Assembly: GCA_018970145.1 (NCBI GenBank)
Contig: JAGWWY010000002.1
Location: forward strand, 124,001-188,000
DNA: 64,000 nt
Direction: 5' to 3'
Source of the DNA: Gammaproteobacteria bacterium
GTDB taxonomy: Bacteria > Pseudomonadota > Gammaproteobacteria > Steroidobacterales > Steroidobacteraceae
Shown here: one piece after another, positions 47,128-56,862 of the stretch
Layout of the letters: each line of letters opens with the position of its first letter
How positions within the stretch are numbered: the stretch's first letter is position 1
Made by a program: the position numbers and the translations under genes
The notes under the pieces: model-generated
Database searches by the model: none
What the model was told of the DNA's origin: nothing
What the model saw: only the letters and a program-made list of their open reading frames with translations

Positions 47128-47147
47128 GCTCACGCTGCGTCGTGAGC
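47128..47147 (+). other. Hairpin downstream of ihfB
   Basis: GCTCACG at 47128-47134 pairs with CGTGAGC at 47141-47147 around a 6-base loop. No T-run follows. It lies between ihfB and the ComEA-like gene and may be an RNA 3'-end or processing structure. The rest of 47100-47202 holds only a GGAGG ribosome-binding site before 47203. Confidence 0.45.
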
Positions 47148-47202
47148 ACCTCCTAGGCTCGTGCCTCCCCAAGGTCGTACCTGATCCCCCTCGGAGGTTT
47201 CC

Positions 47203-47604
47203 ATGAAATTGACTGCGTTCGTTTTACTGGCGTTACCCGTTTCCGCGTTTTCGATAGCCTCGGCTGCACCGCCCTCGACCGCTACGTTGAAGCCTGCTGT
47301 CGCGGCTCAACCGACCGTTGCGAGCAAGCCTGCCGTCGCGGGCAAACCCGCCGTCGCGGGCAAACCCGCTGCGGTTACCGCGATCGATCTGAACGCCGCT
47401 GACGCGTCGACTCTCGCGCGTGAAATGCGCGGAATCGGTGAGTCGAAGGCTCGCGCCATCGTCGAGTATCGCCGGCTTCATGGTCCGTTCCGTTCCATCG
47501 ACGACTTGGCGCTCGTGAAGGGAATCGGCGCGCGGACCATCGAGCTCAACCGTGCGAAGTTACGGGTCGGCGCGGTGACACCCAATCGTCACGTTAGCCG
47601 CTAA
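47203..47604 (+). CDS. Exported helix-hairpin-helix protein, ComEA-like
   Basis: Small exported DNA-binding protein of 133 residues. A signal peptide (MKLTAFVLLALPVSAFSIASA) is followed by five tandem hexapeptides of KPAVAG type (30-59) and a ComEA-type double helix-hairpin-helix domain (about 62-122: IDLNAADASTLAREMRGIG, then DLALVKGIGARTIEL). ComEA proteins bind incoming DNA in the periplasm during natural transformation. Many gammaproteobacteria carry short ComEA-like proteins without other competence genes next to them, as here. A good SD (GGAGG) precedes the ATG. Confidence 0.87.
   Translation: MKLTAFVLLALPVSAFSIASAAPPSTATLKPAVAAQPTVASKPAVAGKPAVAGKPAAVTAIDLNAADASTLAREMRGIGESKARAIVEYRRLHGPFRSIDDLALVKGIGARTIELNRAKLRVGAVTPNRHVSR
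47290..47379 (+). repeat. Five 18-bp tandem repeats in the ComEA-like gene
   Basis: Five consecutive 18-base units (47290, 47308, 47326, 47344, 47362) encode KPAVAA, QPTVAS, KPAVAG, KPAVAG, KPAAVT. Units three and four are 16 of 18 bases identical. In-frame units of 18 bases can expand or contract by slippage without breaking the reading frame. Confidence 0.85.
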
Positions 47605-47708
47605 ATGCGCCTCTCAACCTGACTCGACGGGGCGTTTCGATTTAACATTCGACTCCAGAGTGTTTGCCGCTGTGGCTCTCGCCGTAGCGGCCCTGCCCGG
47701 AGTGGACA

Positions 47709-48608
47709 ATGGCGAAACGCCCCCTCATCGAGACGGCCGTGTTTCCGGTAGCCGGACGCGGTACGCGCTTTCTGCCTGCGACCAAGGCCAGCCCCAAAGA
47801 AATGCTGCCGGTGGTCGACAAGCCGTTAATCCAGTACGCCGTCGAAGAAGCACTGGCGGCCGGTGCACGGCGTCTCGTGTTCATCACGGGTGCCTCGAAG
47901 CGGGCCATCGAAGATCACTTCGACTCGGATCAAGAGCTCGAGAACTTGCTGAAGTCGCAGGGCAAGTCCGATCTGGTCAAACAACTGCACAGCGTTTTGC
48001 CCAGTTATGCGACCTGCATCTACATCCGACAGCCCGCGCCACTCGGTTTGGGTCATGCGGTGCTGTGCGCGCGACCTGCCGTCGGCAATGAACCGTTCTT
48101 CGTGCATCTAGCCGATGATTTGATCGCCGCGGACGAGCCCGTGCTGGCGCAAATGGCCGATGTCTATTCGCACAAGCGCGCAAGTGTGATTGGTTGCGAG
48201 CCGGTGCCGCGCCAAGACACCGACAAGTACGGCATCGTCGCCGTCGAGGCGGCAGGCGGCACCGCGCGCATCCGCAGCATTGTCGAGAAACCAAAGCCGG
48301 ACAAAGCGCCCTCGAATCTCGCGGTGGTCGGTCGCTATTTGTTATCGCCCGCGATCTTTGAGCATCTTGCGCGGATTGGGCGCGGGGCGGGCGGCGAGAT
48401 CCAACTCACCGATGGCATCGCGCGTTTGCTGCAGGAGGAGGCGGTCTACGCGTATCGCTTCTCGGGTAAGCGCTACGACTGTGGCAGCAAGCTCGGTTAT
48501 TTGCAGGCCACAGTCGCCTATGCGCTCGCGCACCCGCAGTTAGGCGCCGATTTTCGTCGCCATTTGAAAACCGTCGTCAAAACCCCTGCGAAGACCCGGA
48601 GACAGTGA
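47709..48608 (+). CDS. galU: UTP-glucose-1-phosphate uridylyltransferase
   Basis: Makes UDP-glucose for envelope polysaccharides and trehalose. 299 residues. The nucleotide-binding signature [20 protein letters not shown] is at about 13-32, with [13 protein letters not shown] next and [15 protein letters not shown] near 60. [13 protein letters not shown] and [13 protein letters not shown] are also GalU-typical. It is preceded by GGAG and overlaps the start of the next gene by four bases if that gene uses GTG 48605. Confidence 0.97.
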   Translation: MAKRPLIETAVFPVAGRGTRFLPATKASPKEMLPVVDKPLIQYAVEEALAAGARRLVFITGASKRAIEDHFDSDQELENLLKSQGKSDLVKQLHSVLPSYATCIYIRQPAPLGLGHAVLCARPAVGNEPFFVHLADDLIAADEPVLAQMADVYSHKRASVIGCEPVPRQDTDKYGIVAVEAAGGTARIRSIVEKPKPDKAPSNLAVVGRYLLSPAIFEHLARIGRGAGGEIQLTDGIARLLQEEAVYAYRFSGKRYDCGSKLGYLQATVAYALAHPQLGADFRRHLKTVVKTPAKTRRQ

Positions 48609-49756
48609 ACATGCTCGCTTACGAGTCGCCTTGGCTGGATGAAGACCTGAAGTTGTTCCGCGAGAACGTCGCGCGTTTCATCGAAACCGAGATGGTTCCG
48701 CACGACGCCAAATGGCGTAAGCAACACCATGTCGATCGTGACCTATGGCGCAAGGCGGGCGAGATGGGCTTGTTATGCCTCGATCTACCCGCCGAGTACG
48801 GCTGCGGTGGCGGCGATTTCCGGCACGAGGTCGTCATGTACGAAGAACTATCGCGTCGGGCGATCTCCGGTTTTGGTCAGGGCGTGCACAGCATGTGCGC
48901 TCACTACGTCTACAACTACGGCACCGAGGCGCAGAAGCAGCGTTGGTTGCCGCGTCTCGCTAAGGGCGAGTTGATCGGTGCCATTGCGATGACCGAGCCC
49001 GGCGCTGGCTCTGACCTACAGGGTATCCGCACGCGTGCCGTACGCGAGGGTGATCACTATCGTATCAACGGATCAAAGATTTTCATCACCAATGGTGGCA
49101 GTGCTTCCCTGTTGATGCTCGTGACTCGTACGAATCCGACCGAGCGCAAGCGTGGCTTGTCACTGATCATGGTCGAAACCGAAAACCTCCCCGGATACCG
49201 CGTCGGTCGCGTGCTTGACAAGATGGGCATGCCGGCGCAGGACACGGCTGAGCTTTTCTTTGAAGATGTTTTGGTACCCGCTGACTGCCTGCTCGGTCCC
49301 GAAGAGGGGCAGGGTATGTATCACTTGATGGGCGATCTGCCCTACGAGCGTCTCGTGATTGCGCTCTGTGGCGTGGGTGCGATGGAAGGGGCGGTGGCGG
49401 AAACCTCAAAATACGTCAAAGAGCGCAAGGCGTTTGGCCAAACCATCGGCGATATGCAGACGGTTCGTCACAAGTTGGCGGAAGTCGCTACGCTCACGCG
49501 TGTGGCGCGCGTCTTCGTCGACGACTGCATCGTGAAGTTGCTTGCAGGCAAGCTCGATAACGAGACCGCCTCGATGGCGAAATACTGGGTGACCGATATG
49601 CAGCAGCAGGTGCTCGATGAGTGCGTGCAGATGCACGGTGGCTACGGCTACATGAACGAGTATCTCGTGTGCCGCATGTTTGCCGACTCGCGAGTGCAAC
49701 GCATCTACGGCGGCACCAACGAAATCATGAAAGAATTGATCGCCCGCTCCGTGTGA
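48605..49756 (+). CDS. Acyl-CoA dehydrogenase, long-chain (ACADL-like) type
   Basis: FAD enzyme that introduces the alpha-beta double bond in acyl-CoA. 383 residues from GTG 48605, or 381 from ATG 48611. Motifs: [19 protein letters not shown] for substrate/FAD binding and [12 protein letters not shown] near the end. The C-terminus [16 protein letters not shown], with Gly where medium-chain enzymes have the catalytic Glu, and Glu in DLPYERL match the long-chain/isovaleryl class, whose base is at the latter site. No other beta-oxidation gene is adjacent, and its coupling to galU and ppa is unexplained. True substrate is unknown. Confidence 0.9.
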   Translation: MNMLAYESPWLDEDLKLFRENVARFIETEMVPHDAKWRKQHHVDRDLWRKAGEMGLLCLDLPAEYGCGGGDFRHEVVMYEELSRRAISGFGQGVHSMCAHYVYNYGTEAQKQRWLPRLAKGELIGAIAMTEPGAGSDLQGIRTRAVREGDHYRINGSKIFITNGGSASLLMLVTRTNPTERKRGLSLIMVETENLPGYRVGRVLDKMGMPAQDTAELFFEDVLVPADCLLGPEEGQGMYHLMGDLPYERLVIALCGVGAMEGAVAETSKYVKERKAFGQTIGDMQTVRHKLAEVATLTRVARVFVDDCIVKLLAGKLDNETASMAKYWVTDMQQQVLDECVQMHGGYGYMNEYLVCRMFADSRVQRIYGGTNEIMKELIARSV

Positions 49757-49772
49757 GCTGAGGAGGCTGAGG

Positions 49773-50321
49773 ATGGCTCTCGATTTGGTCCCGACCGGCG
49801 CTGACGTTCCGAACGAAGTGAACGTGATCGTCGAGATCCCAAAGGATGCCGACCCCGTCAAGTACGAGGTCGACAAGGCGACCGGCGCGATCTTCGTCGA
49901 TCGGATCCTCTCGACGCCCATGCGATACCCCTGTAACTACGGCTACATTCCGCACACGCTCGGCGGCGATGGAGACCCGGCCGACGTGCTTGTGATTCTG
50001 CCGTTGCCGCTGGTGCCCGGCTCGGTGATTCGATGCCGTCCGGTGGGTGTGCTGTTGATGGAGGACGAGCGTGGCGCCGACGAGAAGTTACTAGCCGTGC
50101 CGGTCGACAAGACGTTCAACGGCTACAGTCACGTGCAAGATATCGGCACCGTATCAAAACACTGGCTTGAGCGGATCGGCCATTTCTTTGAGCACTACAA
50201 AGATCTCGAAGCCGGCAAGTGGGTCAAGGTGCAAGGTTGGGGTAACGCCGAGCAGGCGCGCACGATCATTCGCGAATCGGTGCAGCGCTTCAACGCGGCG
50301 CCGGATAAGCCGCACTTCTGA
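49773..50321 (+). CDS. ppa: Inorganic pyrophosphatase
   Basis: Family I soluble pyrophosphatase that hydrolyses PPi and drives biosynthesis. 182 residues, close to the bacterial norm of about 175. The metal-binding signature is DGDPADVLV (about 67-75), in the wider segment NYGYIPHTLGGDGDPADVL. YEVDKATGAIFVDR and YKDLEAGKWVKVQGW are also family segments. It follows the dehydrogenase by 16 bases with an AGGAGG-like SD (GAGGAGGCTGAGG). Confidence 0.97.
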   Translation: MALDLVPTGADVPNEVNVIVEIPKDADPVKYEVDKATGAIFVDRILSTPMRYPCNYGYIPHTLGGDGDPADVLVILPLPLVPGSVIRCRPVGVLLMEDERGADEKLLAVPVDKTFNGYSHVQDIGTVSKHWLERIGHFFEHYKDLEAGKWVKVQGWGNAEQARTIIRESVQRFNAAPDKPHF

Positions 50322-50348
50322 ATCTCTGACGCGCGCGCCCCTTTGCGC

Positions 50349-51086
50349 TTAGGCGCGGCGGCGTGGGTTGAGCGTGGCGTAGTCGTAGCGGCCCGCGTAC
50401 ACGAGCTCGGCGTGGCAATCGCACGAGCGGGCGGTGAGTCCCTCGAACGTGAGGATCTCAATACGACTTCGCGCGAGGGCCACGATACCGGCTGCTTCGA
50501 TCTCCGCCAGCGCGCGGGTGATCGCCTCGCGACGTACACCTAGCAGATGCGCAAGGTCTGCCTGCGCGATCGGCAACACGGTCAGGTCTTGGATGTAATG
50601 GATCTGCAGCAGCAACCGCGCGAGGCGTTGCTGCAGATTGTGCGTCGCGTTGCAGGCGGCGAGCTGCCCGATCCGTCGATGCGCATGCATCTGTAACCAA
50701 ACCAGCATGTCACGCAATGCGCCGGAGCGTTTGAATTGCGCGCGGTACAACGCGAGATCGCACACGGCCATATAGCCCGGTATCAAAACCGTTACTCGGC
50801 GTGCGCCGAACGGTTGGGTGTGAACGACGTGCGTTCCGATCATGTGATGCCGGCCGAGTAACCCTGTATGTGCATAGCGACCGTCACCGACCGGCGCATC
50901 GATATGTGCCATGCACGTCAACGGGAATCCGATTTGAGTTACCGTTTGTCGATCGTCGACCAATATTTGTCCGCGGGTGACTTCGACGATTCGCAGTTGT
51001 GGCCGCAGCGCCGCCTGGACGGCCGGTGGCAAGCGAACAAACAGGTGGTTGGCAGCGATGGCCGGCATTGACCGCAGTGTAGCCAT
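50349..51086 (-). CDS. Crp/Fnr family transcriptional regulator
   Basis: DNA-binding regulator of 245 residues. An N-terminal cupin-like sensor domain (about 10-130) precedes a winged helix-turn-helix (about 170-225: QADLAHLLGVRREAITRALAEIEAAGIV, where the recognition helix has R-R-E-x-I-T-R). It lacks the N-terminal cysteines of FNR and the cAMP-binding motif of CRP, so its signal is unknown. A C-terminal CDC (SCDCHAEL) follows the HTH, as in a widespread proteobacterial subgroup. The start may be ATG 51086 or Met7 (51068). It is monocistronic and convergent with ppa. Confidence 0.88.
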   Translation of the reverse strand: MATLRSMPAIAANHLFVRLPPAVQAALRPQLRIVEVTRGQILVDDRQTVTQIGFPLTCMAHIDAPVGDGRYAHTGLLGRHHMIGTHVVHTQPFGARRVTVLIPGYMAVCDLALYRAQFKRSGALRDMLVWLQMHAHRRIGQLAACNATHNLQQRLARLLLQIHYIQDLTVLPIAQADLAHLLGVRREAITRALAEIEAAGIVALARSRIEILTFEGLTARSCDCHAELVYAGRYDYATLNPRRRA

Positions 51087-51128
51087 GTCGGCGAGATAGG
51101 CAACTATTTTGCGAGACTCCGGAGGAGA

Positions 51129-51204
51129 TGGCTCCCCGGCCTGGACTCGAACCAGGGACCTGCGGATTAACAGTCCGACGCTCTACCAACTGAGCTACCG
51201 GGGA
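51129..51204 (-). tRNA. tRNA-Asn (GTT)
   Basis: A 76-base cloverleaf on the minus strand with encoded CCA. Acceptor stem TCCCCGG/CCGGGGA, D arm GCTCAGTTGGTAGAGC, anticodon GTT in the loop CTGTTAA, variable loop AGGTC and T arm CCTGG-TTCGAGT-CCAGG. GTT-anticodon tRNAs are queuosine substrates, which links it to queF in this window. Confidence 0.97.
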
Positions 51205-51253
51205 ACGGAGTCTCTCAAAGAGGCGCGCATTCTCTGGAAAGTGCCCCCCCGCG

Positions 51254-52441
51254 TCAAGCCGGGCGCAGGAAGGCCGCAAGGCGCTCGACGGCGGTCTCCA
51301 ATTGGGTTTGCGCAGTGGCGAAGGAGAGTCGGATGTGACCCGGAGCGCCGAAGCCACTGCCCGGGACGACGGCCACGCCGGTCTGCTCGAGCAATTGCTC
51401 GGCGAAGACCGTGTCGTCGGGCCAAGCCAGACGCTGTAGCGCTACGCTGATATCCGCGAACGCGTAGAAGGTCCCGGCACCCGGGCGGCAGCGGACGCCG
51501 GGCAGCGCGTTCAGCGCAGACACGAAAAAATCGTGACGCTCTCGGTAGGCGGTATTCATCTCGGCGACGACCGTCTGATCCGCGTTGAGCGCGACGATCG
51601 CAGCGCGTTGCGCAATGCTCGAGGGGTTGGAGGTGCTCTGCCCCTGAAGAGTCGCCATCGCGGCGATCAATTCTGCGGGTCCGCCGCAGTAACCGATGCG
51701 CCAGCCGGTCATGGCGTGGCTTTTGGAGACGCCATTGATGGTCACCGTTCGCTCGTGAAGTGCTGGGACGACCTCCGCCAGGGTCGAAAAAGGCTCGTCG
51801 GCCCACCAAATTTTCTCGTACATGTCGTCGGTGCCGATGACGATGCGCGGATGTTCGAGCAAGACCTCGCCGAGCGCCTGCCACTCGTGACGCAAATAGG
51901 CGGCGCCGGTCGGGTTGCACGGTGAGTTGATGAGCAGCAAGCGAGTTTTGGACGTGATCGCTGCCGCCAACTGCCTTGGCGTCATTTTGTAGCCGCTCTC
52001 GGCCTTGGTTGGCACGATGACGGGGGTGGCATCAGCGAGGCGCACCATGTCGGGATACGACACCCAATAGGGCGCCGGTATGATGACCTCATCCTCGGGA
52101 TCGAGCAGCGCGAGGCAGAGATTGAAGAGACTTTGCTTCGCACCGGTGCTGACGAGGATCTGCTTGCGCTCGTAGTCGAGATGATTGTCGCGCGCGAATT
52201 TGGCGCGGATCGCATCCTTGAGTTCGGGTGTGCCGCCGACGTCGGTGTAGCGCGTGTGTCCCTCGCGGATCGCGGTGATACCCGCCTCGGCAATGTGCGC
52301 CGGCGTGTCGAAATCAGGTTCGCCGGCCGTCAGACTGATGATGTCACGCCCGGCGGCTCGCAGCGCCGCAGCGCGAGCGGTGGCGGCCATCGTGGGCGAG
52401 GGTTTGACGCGTTTCACGCGACGAGAGACTAGAGAGGACAC
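51254..52441 (-). CDS. aspC: Aspartate/aromatic aminotransferase (class I, AspC/AAT-Ib type)
   Basis: PLP aminotransferase, about 395 residues from GTG 52441. The PLP lysine is in [16 protein letters not shown], with [12 protein letters not shown] near the start and [10 protein letters not shown] later. The subgroup includes aspartate:2-oxoglutarate enzymes that also use prephenate. An ATG at 52465 adds eight residues, but it overlaps the uvrB start codon and the family normally begins near SARVQRIKPSPT, so GTG is preferred. A 22-base gap then separates it from uvrB and contains -10-like elements on both strands. Confidence 0.9.
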   Translation of the reverse strand: MSSLVSRRVKRVKPSPTMAATARAAALRAAGRDIISLTAGEPDFDTPAHIAEAGITAIREGHTRYTDVGGTPELKDAIRAKFARDNHLDYERKQILVSTGAKQSLFNLCLALLDPEDEVIIPAPYWVSYPDMVRLADATPVIVPTKAESGYKMTPRQLAAAITSKTRLLLINSPCNPTGAAYLRHEWQALGEVLLEHPRIVIGTDDMYEKIWWADEPFSTLAEVVPALHERTVTINGVSKSHAMTGWRIGYCGGPAELIAAMATLQGQSTSNPSSIAQRAAIVALNADQTVVAEMNTAYRERHDFFVSALNALPGVRCRPGAGTFYAFADISVALQRLAWPDDTVFAEQLLEQTGVAVVPGSGFGAPGHIRLSFATAQTQLETAVERLAAFLRPA

Positions 52442-52445
52442 GCCG

Positions 52446-52455
52446 TTTATATTAC
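52446..52455. promoter_or_regulatory. Shared AT-rich promoter core between aspC and uvrB
   Basis: TTTATATTAC is the only AT-rich stretch of this gap. On the plus strand TATATT (52448-52453) lies ten bases before the uvrB ATG. On the minus strand TAATAT (52454-52449) lies seven bases before the GTG of aspC. Overlapping -10 elements on opposite strands suggest a bidirectional promoter with very short leaders. No LexA box is visible. Confidence 0.5.
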
Positions 52456-52463
52456 GGGAACTC

Positions 52464-54539
52464 ATGAGCGCCTTCCGTCTCCATTCGCACTACTCGCCGG
52501 CCGGTGACCAGCCCACGGCGATAGCCGGGCTCATCGAAGGCTTGCAGAGCGGCCTTGCGCATCAAACCCTGCTCGGCGTGACCGGCAGCGGGAAGACCTT
52601 CACGATCGCCAACGTGATCGCTGAGGTGCAACGACCGACGCTGGTGCTTGCCCACAACAAAACACTCGCTGCGCAGTTGTACGGCGAGTTCCGAGAATTC
52701 TTTCCTGACAACGCCGTCGAATATTTTGTCTCGTATTACGACTATTACCAGCCCGAGGCCTATGTACCCTCGAGCGACACGTTCATCGAGAAGGACGCCT
52801 CGATCAACGAACATATCGAGCAGATGCGTCTCTCGGCTACGAAGGCGTTGCTCGAGCGGCCCGATGCCATCATCGTAGCGACGGTGTCGTCGATCTACGG
52901 CCTCGGCGATCCGCAGGCCTATCTTGCGATGGTGCTGCATCTCGTCCGCGGCGAGATTCTCGATCAGCGCAAGTTGCTGAGGCGATTGGCCGATATGCAA
53001 TACACCCGTAACGAGATCGATTTCACGCAAGGCACATTCCGGGTGCGTGGCGATATCGTCGATATCTTTCCCGCCGAGTCGGAGCGCGAGGCTCTGCGAG
53101 TCGAGTTGTTCGACGAGACCATCGAGGGTCTATCCGTCTTTGATCCGCTCACGGGCGAGGTCAAGCGCAAGCTGCCGCGCTTCACGGTGTATCCGGGTAC
53201 GCATTTTGTCACTCCCAAAGAGCGCCTGATCGGAGCGATCGACAAGATCCGCGAGGAGTTGCACGATCGACTCATCGAGTTACGAGCGCTGGGCAAGCTG
53301 GTCGAAGCGCAGCGACTCGAGCAGCGCACGATGTTCGATCTCGAGATGATGAAAGAGGTCGGCTACTGCGCTGGGATCGAGAACTACTCACGCTATCTCT
53401 CGGGCCGCGAGACCGGCGAGCCGCCACCGTGCCTGTACGACTACCTACCACCCAATGCCTTGCTTGTCGTCGATGAGAGTCATCAAACCCTGCCGCAACT
53501 CGGTGCCATGTACAAAGGCGATCGTTCGCGAAAAGAGACCCTGGTGGAATACGGGTTCCGGTTGCCATCGGCGCTCGATAATCGGCCGCTCAAATTCGAG
53601 GAATGGGAGCGGATGGCGCCGCAGATGATCTTCGTGTCGGCCACACCCGGTGACTACGAAGCGCGCCATGCGGCGCAGACCGTCGAACAAGTCGTGCGTC
53701 CGACGGGGTTGCTCGATCCCGAAGTCGAGGTTCGGCCCGTTCGCACGCAGGTGGACGATGTGCTGTCGGAAATCCAGCAGTGTGTCTCGCGCGGCGAGCG
53801 AGTGTTGATAACGACGCTCACTAAGCGTATGTCCGAAGATCTGACGGAGTACCTTGAAGAGCACGGCGTCAAGGTTCGCTACCTGCATTCCGACATCGAG
53901 ACCGTCGAGCGCAGTGAAATCATTCGAGATCTGCGGCTCGGGGTGTTCGATGTGCTCGTTGGTATCAATCTGTTGCGCGAAGGGCTCGACATGCCTGAGG
54001 TTGCATTGGTGGCGATTCTCGACGCCGATAAGGAAGGTTTTCTACGCTCCGAGAATTCTTTGATCCAAACGATCGGGCGAGCGGCGCGCAATTTGAATGG
54101 TCGCGCGATTCTCTATGCGGATAAGATCACAGGCTCGATGCAGCGCGCATTAAATGAAACGGCGCGACGTCGTCGCAAGCAGATTGAGTTCAACGAGCAA
54201 CACGGCATCGTCCCGCAGGGCATCGTCAAGCGCGTACTGGATGTCATGGAGGGCGCCCGCGAGGAGGGTTTCGCCGCCGCCTTGAGTGGACGCGGCACCG
54301 GTAAGGGTGGTGCATCGGCAGCGCGCGGTCCGATGAGTCGAGGGGCCGCAGGCCGACACCAAGCCGATGCGGCGATCGATTTGCGACCTGAGCAAGCGCT
54401 GCGTCGTATGAAGCAATTAGAGACCGAGATGTTTAAGGCGGCGCGTAATCTCGAGTTCGAGGAAGCTGCCCGATTGCGTGATGAGATCGAGCGACTCAAA
54501 CGGGCGGGACTGGGCTTGTCCGCCGTCAAGGCGAGTTGA
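52464..54539 (+). CDS. uvrB: Excinuclease ABC subunit UvrB
   Basis: Damage-verifying helicase-like subunit of nucleotide excision repair. The ATG at 52464 gives 691 residues; a longer frame from 52254 is antisense to aspC and rejected. Walker A GVTGSGKT (about 38-45), the beta-hairpin [13 protein letters not shown] that inserts in DNA, Walker [15 protein letters not shown] for motif VI, and a C-terminal UVR motif for UvrC (about 645-680: [20 protein letters not shown]). Complete. Near-leaderless transcription is predicted from the promoter position. Confidence 0.97.
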   Translation: MSAFRLHSHYSPAGDQPTAIAGLIEGLQSGLAHQTLLGVTGSGKTFTIANVIAEVQRPTLVLAHNKTLAAQLYGEFREFFPDNAVEYFVSYYDYYQPEAYVPSSDTFIEKDASINEHIEQMRLSATKALLERPDAIIVATVSSIYGLGDPQAYLAMVLHLVRGEILDQRKLLRRLADMQYTRNEIDFTQGTFRVRGDIVDIFPAESEREALRVELFDETIEGLSVFDPLTGEVKRKLPRFTVYPGTHFVTPKERLIGAIDKIREELHDRLIELRALGKLVEAQRLEQRTMFDLEMMKEVGYCAGIENYSRYLSGRETGEPPPCLYDYLPPNALLVVDESHQTLPQLGAMYKGDRSRKETLVEYGFRLPSALDNRPLKFEEWERMAPQMIFVSATPGDYEARHAAQTVEQVVRPTGLLDPEVEVRPVRTQVDDVLSEIQQCVSRGERVLITTLTKRMSEDLTEYLEEHGVKVRYLHSDIETVERSEIIRDLRLGVFDVLVGINLLREGLDMPEVALVAILDADKEGFLRSENSLIQTIGRAARNLNGRAILYADKITGSMQRALNETARRRRKQIEFNEQHGIVPQGIVKRVLDVMEGAREEGFAAALSGRGTGKGGASAARGPMSRGAAGRHQADAAIDLRPEQALRRMKQLETEMFKAARNLEFEEAARLRDEIERLKRAGLGLSAVKAS

Positions 54540-54544
54540 TCCGC

Positions 54545-56839
54545 ATGAAAAGACGCACCGTCTTGTGGTGGGGTCTCGGCGCGGTATCGGCAGTCGTGAT
54601 TGGGTGGGGTGCCTTGCCTGCCGCCTCGCGACTGCGCCGCGGCGATGAGTCCTCGAGCGATGAGATGCTCGAGCCGAACGCGTGGCTGCGCATCGGTGCG
54701 GATGACAGCATCCGCTTGTGGATGCCGCGCTGCGAGATGGGTCAGGGCACCCATACCGGTCTCGCTATGCTGCTGGCCGATGAGCTCGATGTCGCGCTTG
54801 AGCGCATTCGCATCGAGCCTGCACCGATTCATTCTGTCTATAACAACCTCGCTGTGGCGACCGATGGATTACCGTTTCATCCCGATGACGACGGGCTCAT
54901 TCGGCATCAGGTCGAGAGATTGACCACCAAAGCGGTCAGACGTATCGGCGTGATGGTCACCGGTGGCTCAACCAGTATCAAAGATTTGTGGGATCCACTG
55001 CGCGAAGCCGGGGCGATGGCGCGGGCGACGTTACTTGCTGCCTCTGTGCGCGCTTGGGAGCTTCCGACTTCGCAGGGCTGTCGCATCGACAACGGCCTCG
55101 TCATCGCGCCGGACGGCCGGCGTGTTCGCTACGGTGAGCTGGTCGCGCGCGAGGGCGGTGCGCTCGCGCCCGCGACCGAGTGGCAAGTTAAGCAGGCCTC
55201 TGAACGCCGCATCATCGGTCGATCGCGGCCGCGCTTGTCGCAGGAGGTGCTCGCCAAGGTGACGGGCAAAGCGCGTTTTGCGCTCGATGTACAAGAGCGA
55301 GGAATGCTGTTCGCGCTAGTCGACTGGTCACCCTACCGCGAGGGACGCGTCGCCGTCTCCAACGCGGATGCGCTGCGTAAGTTGCAGGGCGTCGTCGATG
55401 TCGTTTCGGTGCCGGCGCTCTCGGGCGGCCCACCGGGTATTGCGGTGCTCGCGAGCAGTCGCTTCGCAGCAGAGCGGGCGCTCGGACAATTGGTTGCGCA
55501 ATGGGTGGCGGGCGAAGCCGGCATGTTCTCCGACGCTGACCTCCAGCGCGAGCTGCAAGGCGCGCTCGAGGACCCATCGGCGGGACATCGTTATCGCAAC
55601 GTCGGTGACGTCGATGCCGTGTTTGCGCGAACCGAGCGCAGCGATGCGCAGCGCACACTCACGGCAGACTATGCCGTTCCGTTTCTGGCACATGCAGCGA
55701 TGGAGCCGCTCGCCTGTGCGGTCAAGTTCGAGACTGATCGGGCAACAGTCTGGGCGGGAGTGCAAGTTCCCGACGCCGCTCGGTCGGCCGCCGCCAAAGT
55801 ATTCGAGCTCGATGCCGAGCAAGTGACCCTCGAGAGTCTGTATCTTGGAGGCGCTTTTGGGCGGCGTCTCGAAACTGATTTCATCGCCCAAGCCGCGGCG
55901 ATCGCCAAGGCTGCGCCTGGACGGCTCGTGCAAGTGGCGTGGCGTCGAGAGGACGACACCCGCAATGATTTCTTCCGCCCCGGCGCTCGGGCGAGATTGC
56001 GCGCGCGGCTCGATGACAGCGGTCAGGTTGTGGCGTGGTTGGCTCACTCGAGCGGTCAGTCCATCGTGAAGCAGTCGTTCCAGCGGGTATTTGGATTGCC
56101 CGCTGCCGGGCCGGACAAGACGACGGCTGAGGGGGCCTTCGATCAGCCTTACGAATTCGCGAACCATCGCGTGACGCATCGGGCCGTCGAGTTGCCGGTA
56201 CCGGTCGGGTACTGGCGTTCAGTCGGCCACTCGCAGCAGGCTTTCTTCACCGAGACCTTTGTCGATGAGTTGGCACGCTTAGCGCTCGTCGATCCGGTCG
56301 AGTTTCGCGCACGACACTTGCGCGAGCACCCACGTCATCTGGCCGTGCTGAACCTCGCGGCTGAGAAGTCGGGCTGGGATACGCCTGCCGGCTATGCTGC
56401 CGACGGTGCACCGATTGCCCGTGGCATCGCACTCAACCAGTCCTTCGGTTCGATCGTGGCCGAGGTAGTCGAGGCTTCGTTGAGCCCCGAGGGCGAGCCG
56501 CGGGTGCATCGGGTGGTGGTGGCGGTCGACTGTGGAGTCGCGATCAACCCCAATTTGATCGAACAACAGATCGACAGCGCCGTCATTTACGCGCTCTCGG
56601 CGGCGCTCTACGGCCAGATCCACTTTAACGAGGGTCGCGTCGAGGAGGGCAACTTCGACCGGTATCGCGTTCTACGCCTCGCCGAGACCCCGATCATCGA
56701 GACCTACATTCAACCATCGGATCGTCCGCCGGGCGGTGTGGGCGAGCCTGGGGTGCCGCCCTTGGCCCCAGCCTTGGCCAATGCGATGGCGGTTTTGACG
56801 GGTAAACCGGTGCGGCGGTTGCCGCTGATCGGTGCCTAG
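54545..56839 (+). CDS. Xanthine dehydrogenase-family molybdopterin-binding subunit (IorB-like), orphan
   Basis: Large molybdenum-cofactor subunit of the xanthine oxidase family, closest in layout to isoquinoline 1-oxidoreductase beta (IorB). 764 residues from ATG 54545. The N-terminus KRRTVLWWGLGAVSAVVIGW looks like a twin-arginine signal or membrane anchor. Cofactor motifs: EMGQGTHTGLAM, VTGKARFALDV, YLGGAFGRRLETDF and, near the C-terminus, GGVGEPGVPPLAPA, where the Glu of GVGE is the catalytic base. The usual [2Fe-2S] partner (IorA) is not adjacent: uvrB lies five bases upstream and tRNA-Val downstream. Substrate unknown, possibly an aldehyde or N-heterocycle. Confidence 0.87.
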   Translation: MKRRTVLWWGLGAVSAVVIGWGALPAASRLRRGDESSSDEMLEPNAWLRIGADDSIRLWMPRCEMGQGTHTGLAMLLADELDVALERIRIEPAPIHSVYNNLAVATDGLPFHPDDDGLIRHQVERLTTKAVRRIGVMVTGGSTSIKDLWDPLREAGAMARATLLAASVRAWELPTSQGCRIDNGLVIAPDGRRVRYGELVAREGGALAPATEWQVKQASERRIIGRSRPRLSQEVLAKVTGKARFALDVQERGMLFALVDWSPYREGRVAVSNADALRKLQGVVDVVSVPALSGGPPGIAVLASSRFAAERALGQLVAQWVAGEAGMFSDADLQRELQGALEDPSAGHRYRNVGDVDAVFARTERSDAQRTLTADYAVPFLAHAAMEPLACAVKFETDRATVWAGVQVPDAARSAAAKVFELDAEQVTLESLYLGGAFGRRLETDFIAQAAAIAKAAPGRLVQVAWRREDDTRNDFFRPGARARLRARLDDSGQVVAWLAHSSGQSIVKQSFQRVFGLPAAGPDKTTAEGAFDQPYEFANHRVTHRAVELPVPVGYWRSVGHSQQAFFTETFVDELARLALVDPVEFRARHLREHPRHLAVLNLAAEKSGWDTPAGYAADGAPIARGIALNQSFGSIVAEVVEASLSPEGEPRVHRVVVAVDCGVAINPNLIEQQIDSAVIYALSAALYGQIHFNEGRVEEGNFDRYRVLRLAETPIIETYIQPSDRPPGGVGEPGVPPLAPALANAMAVLTGKPVRRLPLIGA

Positions 56840-56847
56840 GGTATCTT
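56819..56847 (+). promoter_or_regulatory. Promoter of tRNA-Val
   Basis: TTGCCG at 56819-56824 and TATCTT at 56842-56847 are 17 bases apart, and the tRNA begins 16 bases after the -10. The -35 lies inside the end of the oxidoreductase gene. Moderate matches, good geometry. Confidence 0.6.
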
Positions 56848-56862
56848 TCGCGACCTTTCCGC

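Noticed and set aside
52400-52463. LexA (SOS) box upstream of uvrB
   Set aside because: No CTGT-N8-ACAG pattern is present in the gap or the adjacent 60 bases, although uvrB is SOS-controlled in E. coli.
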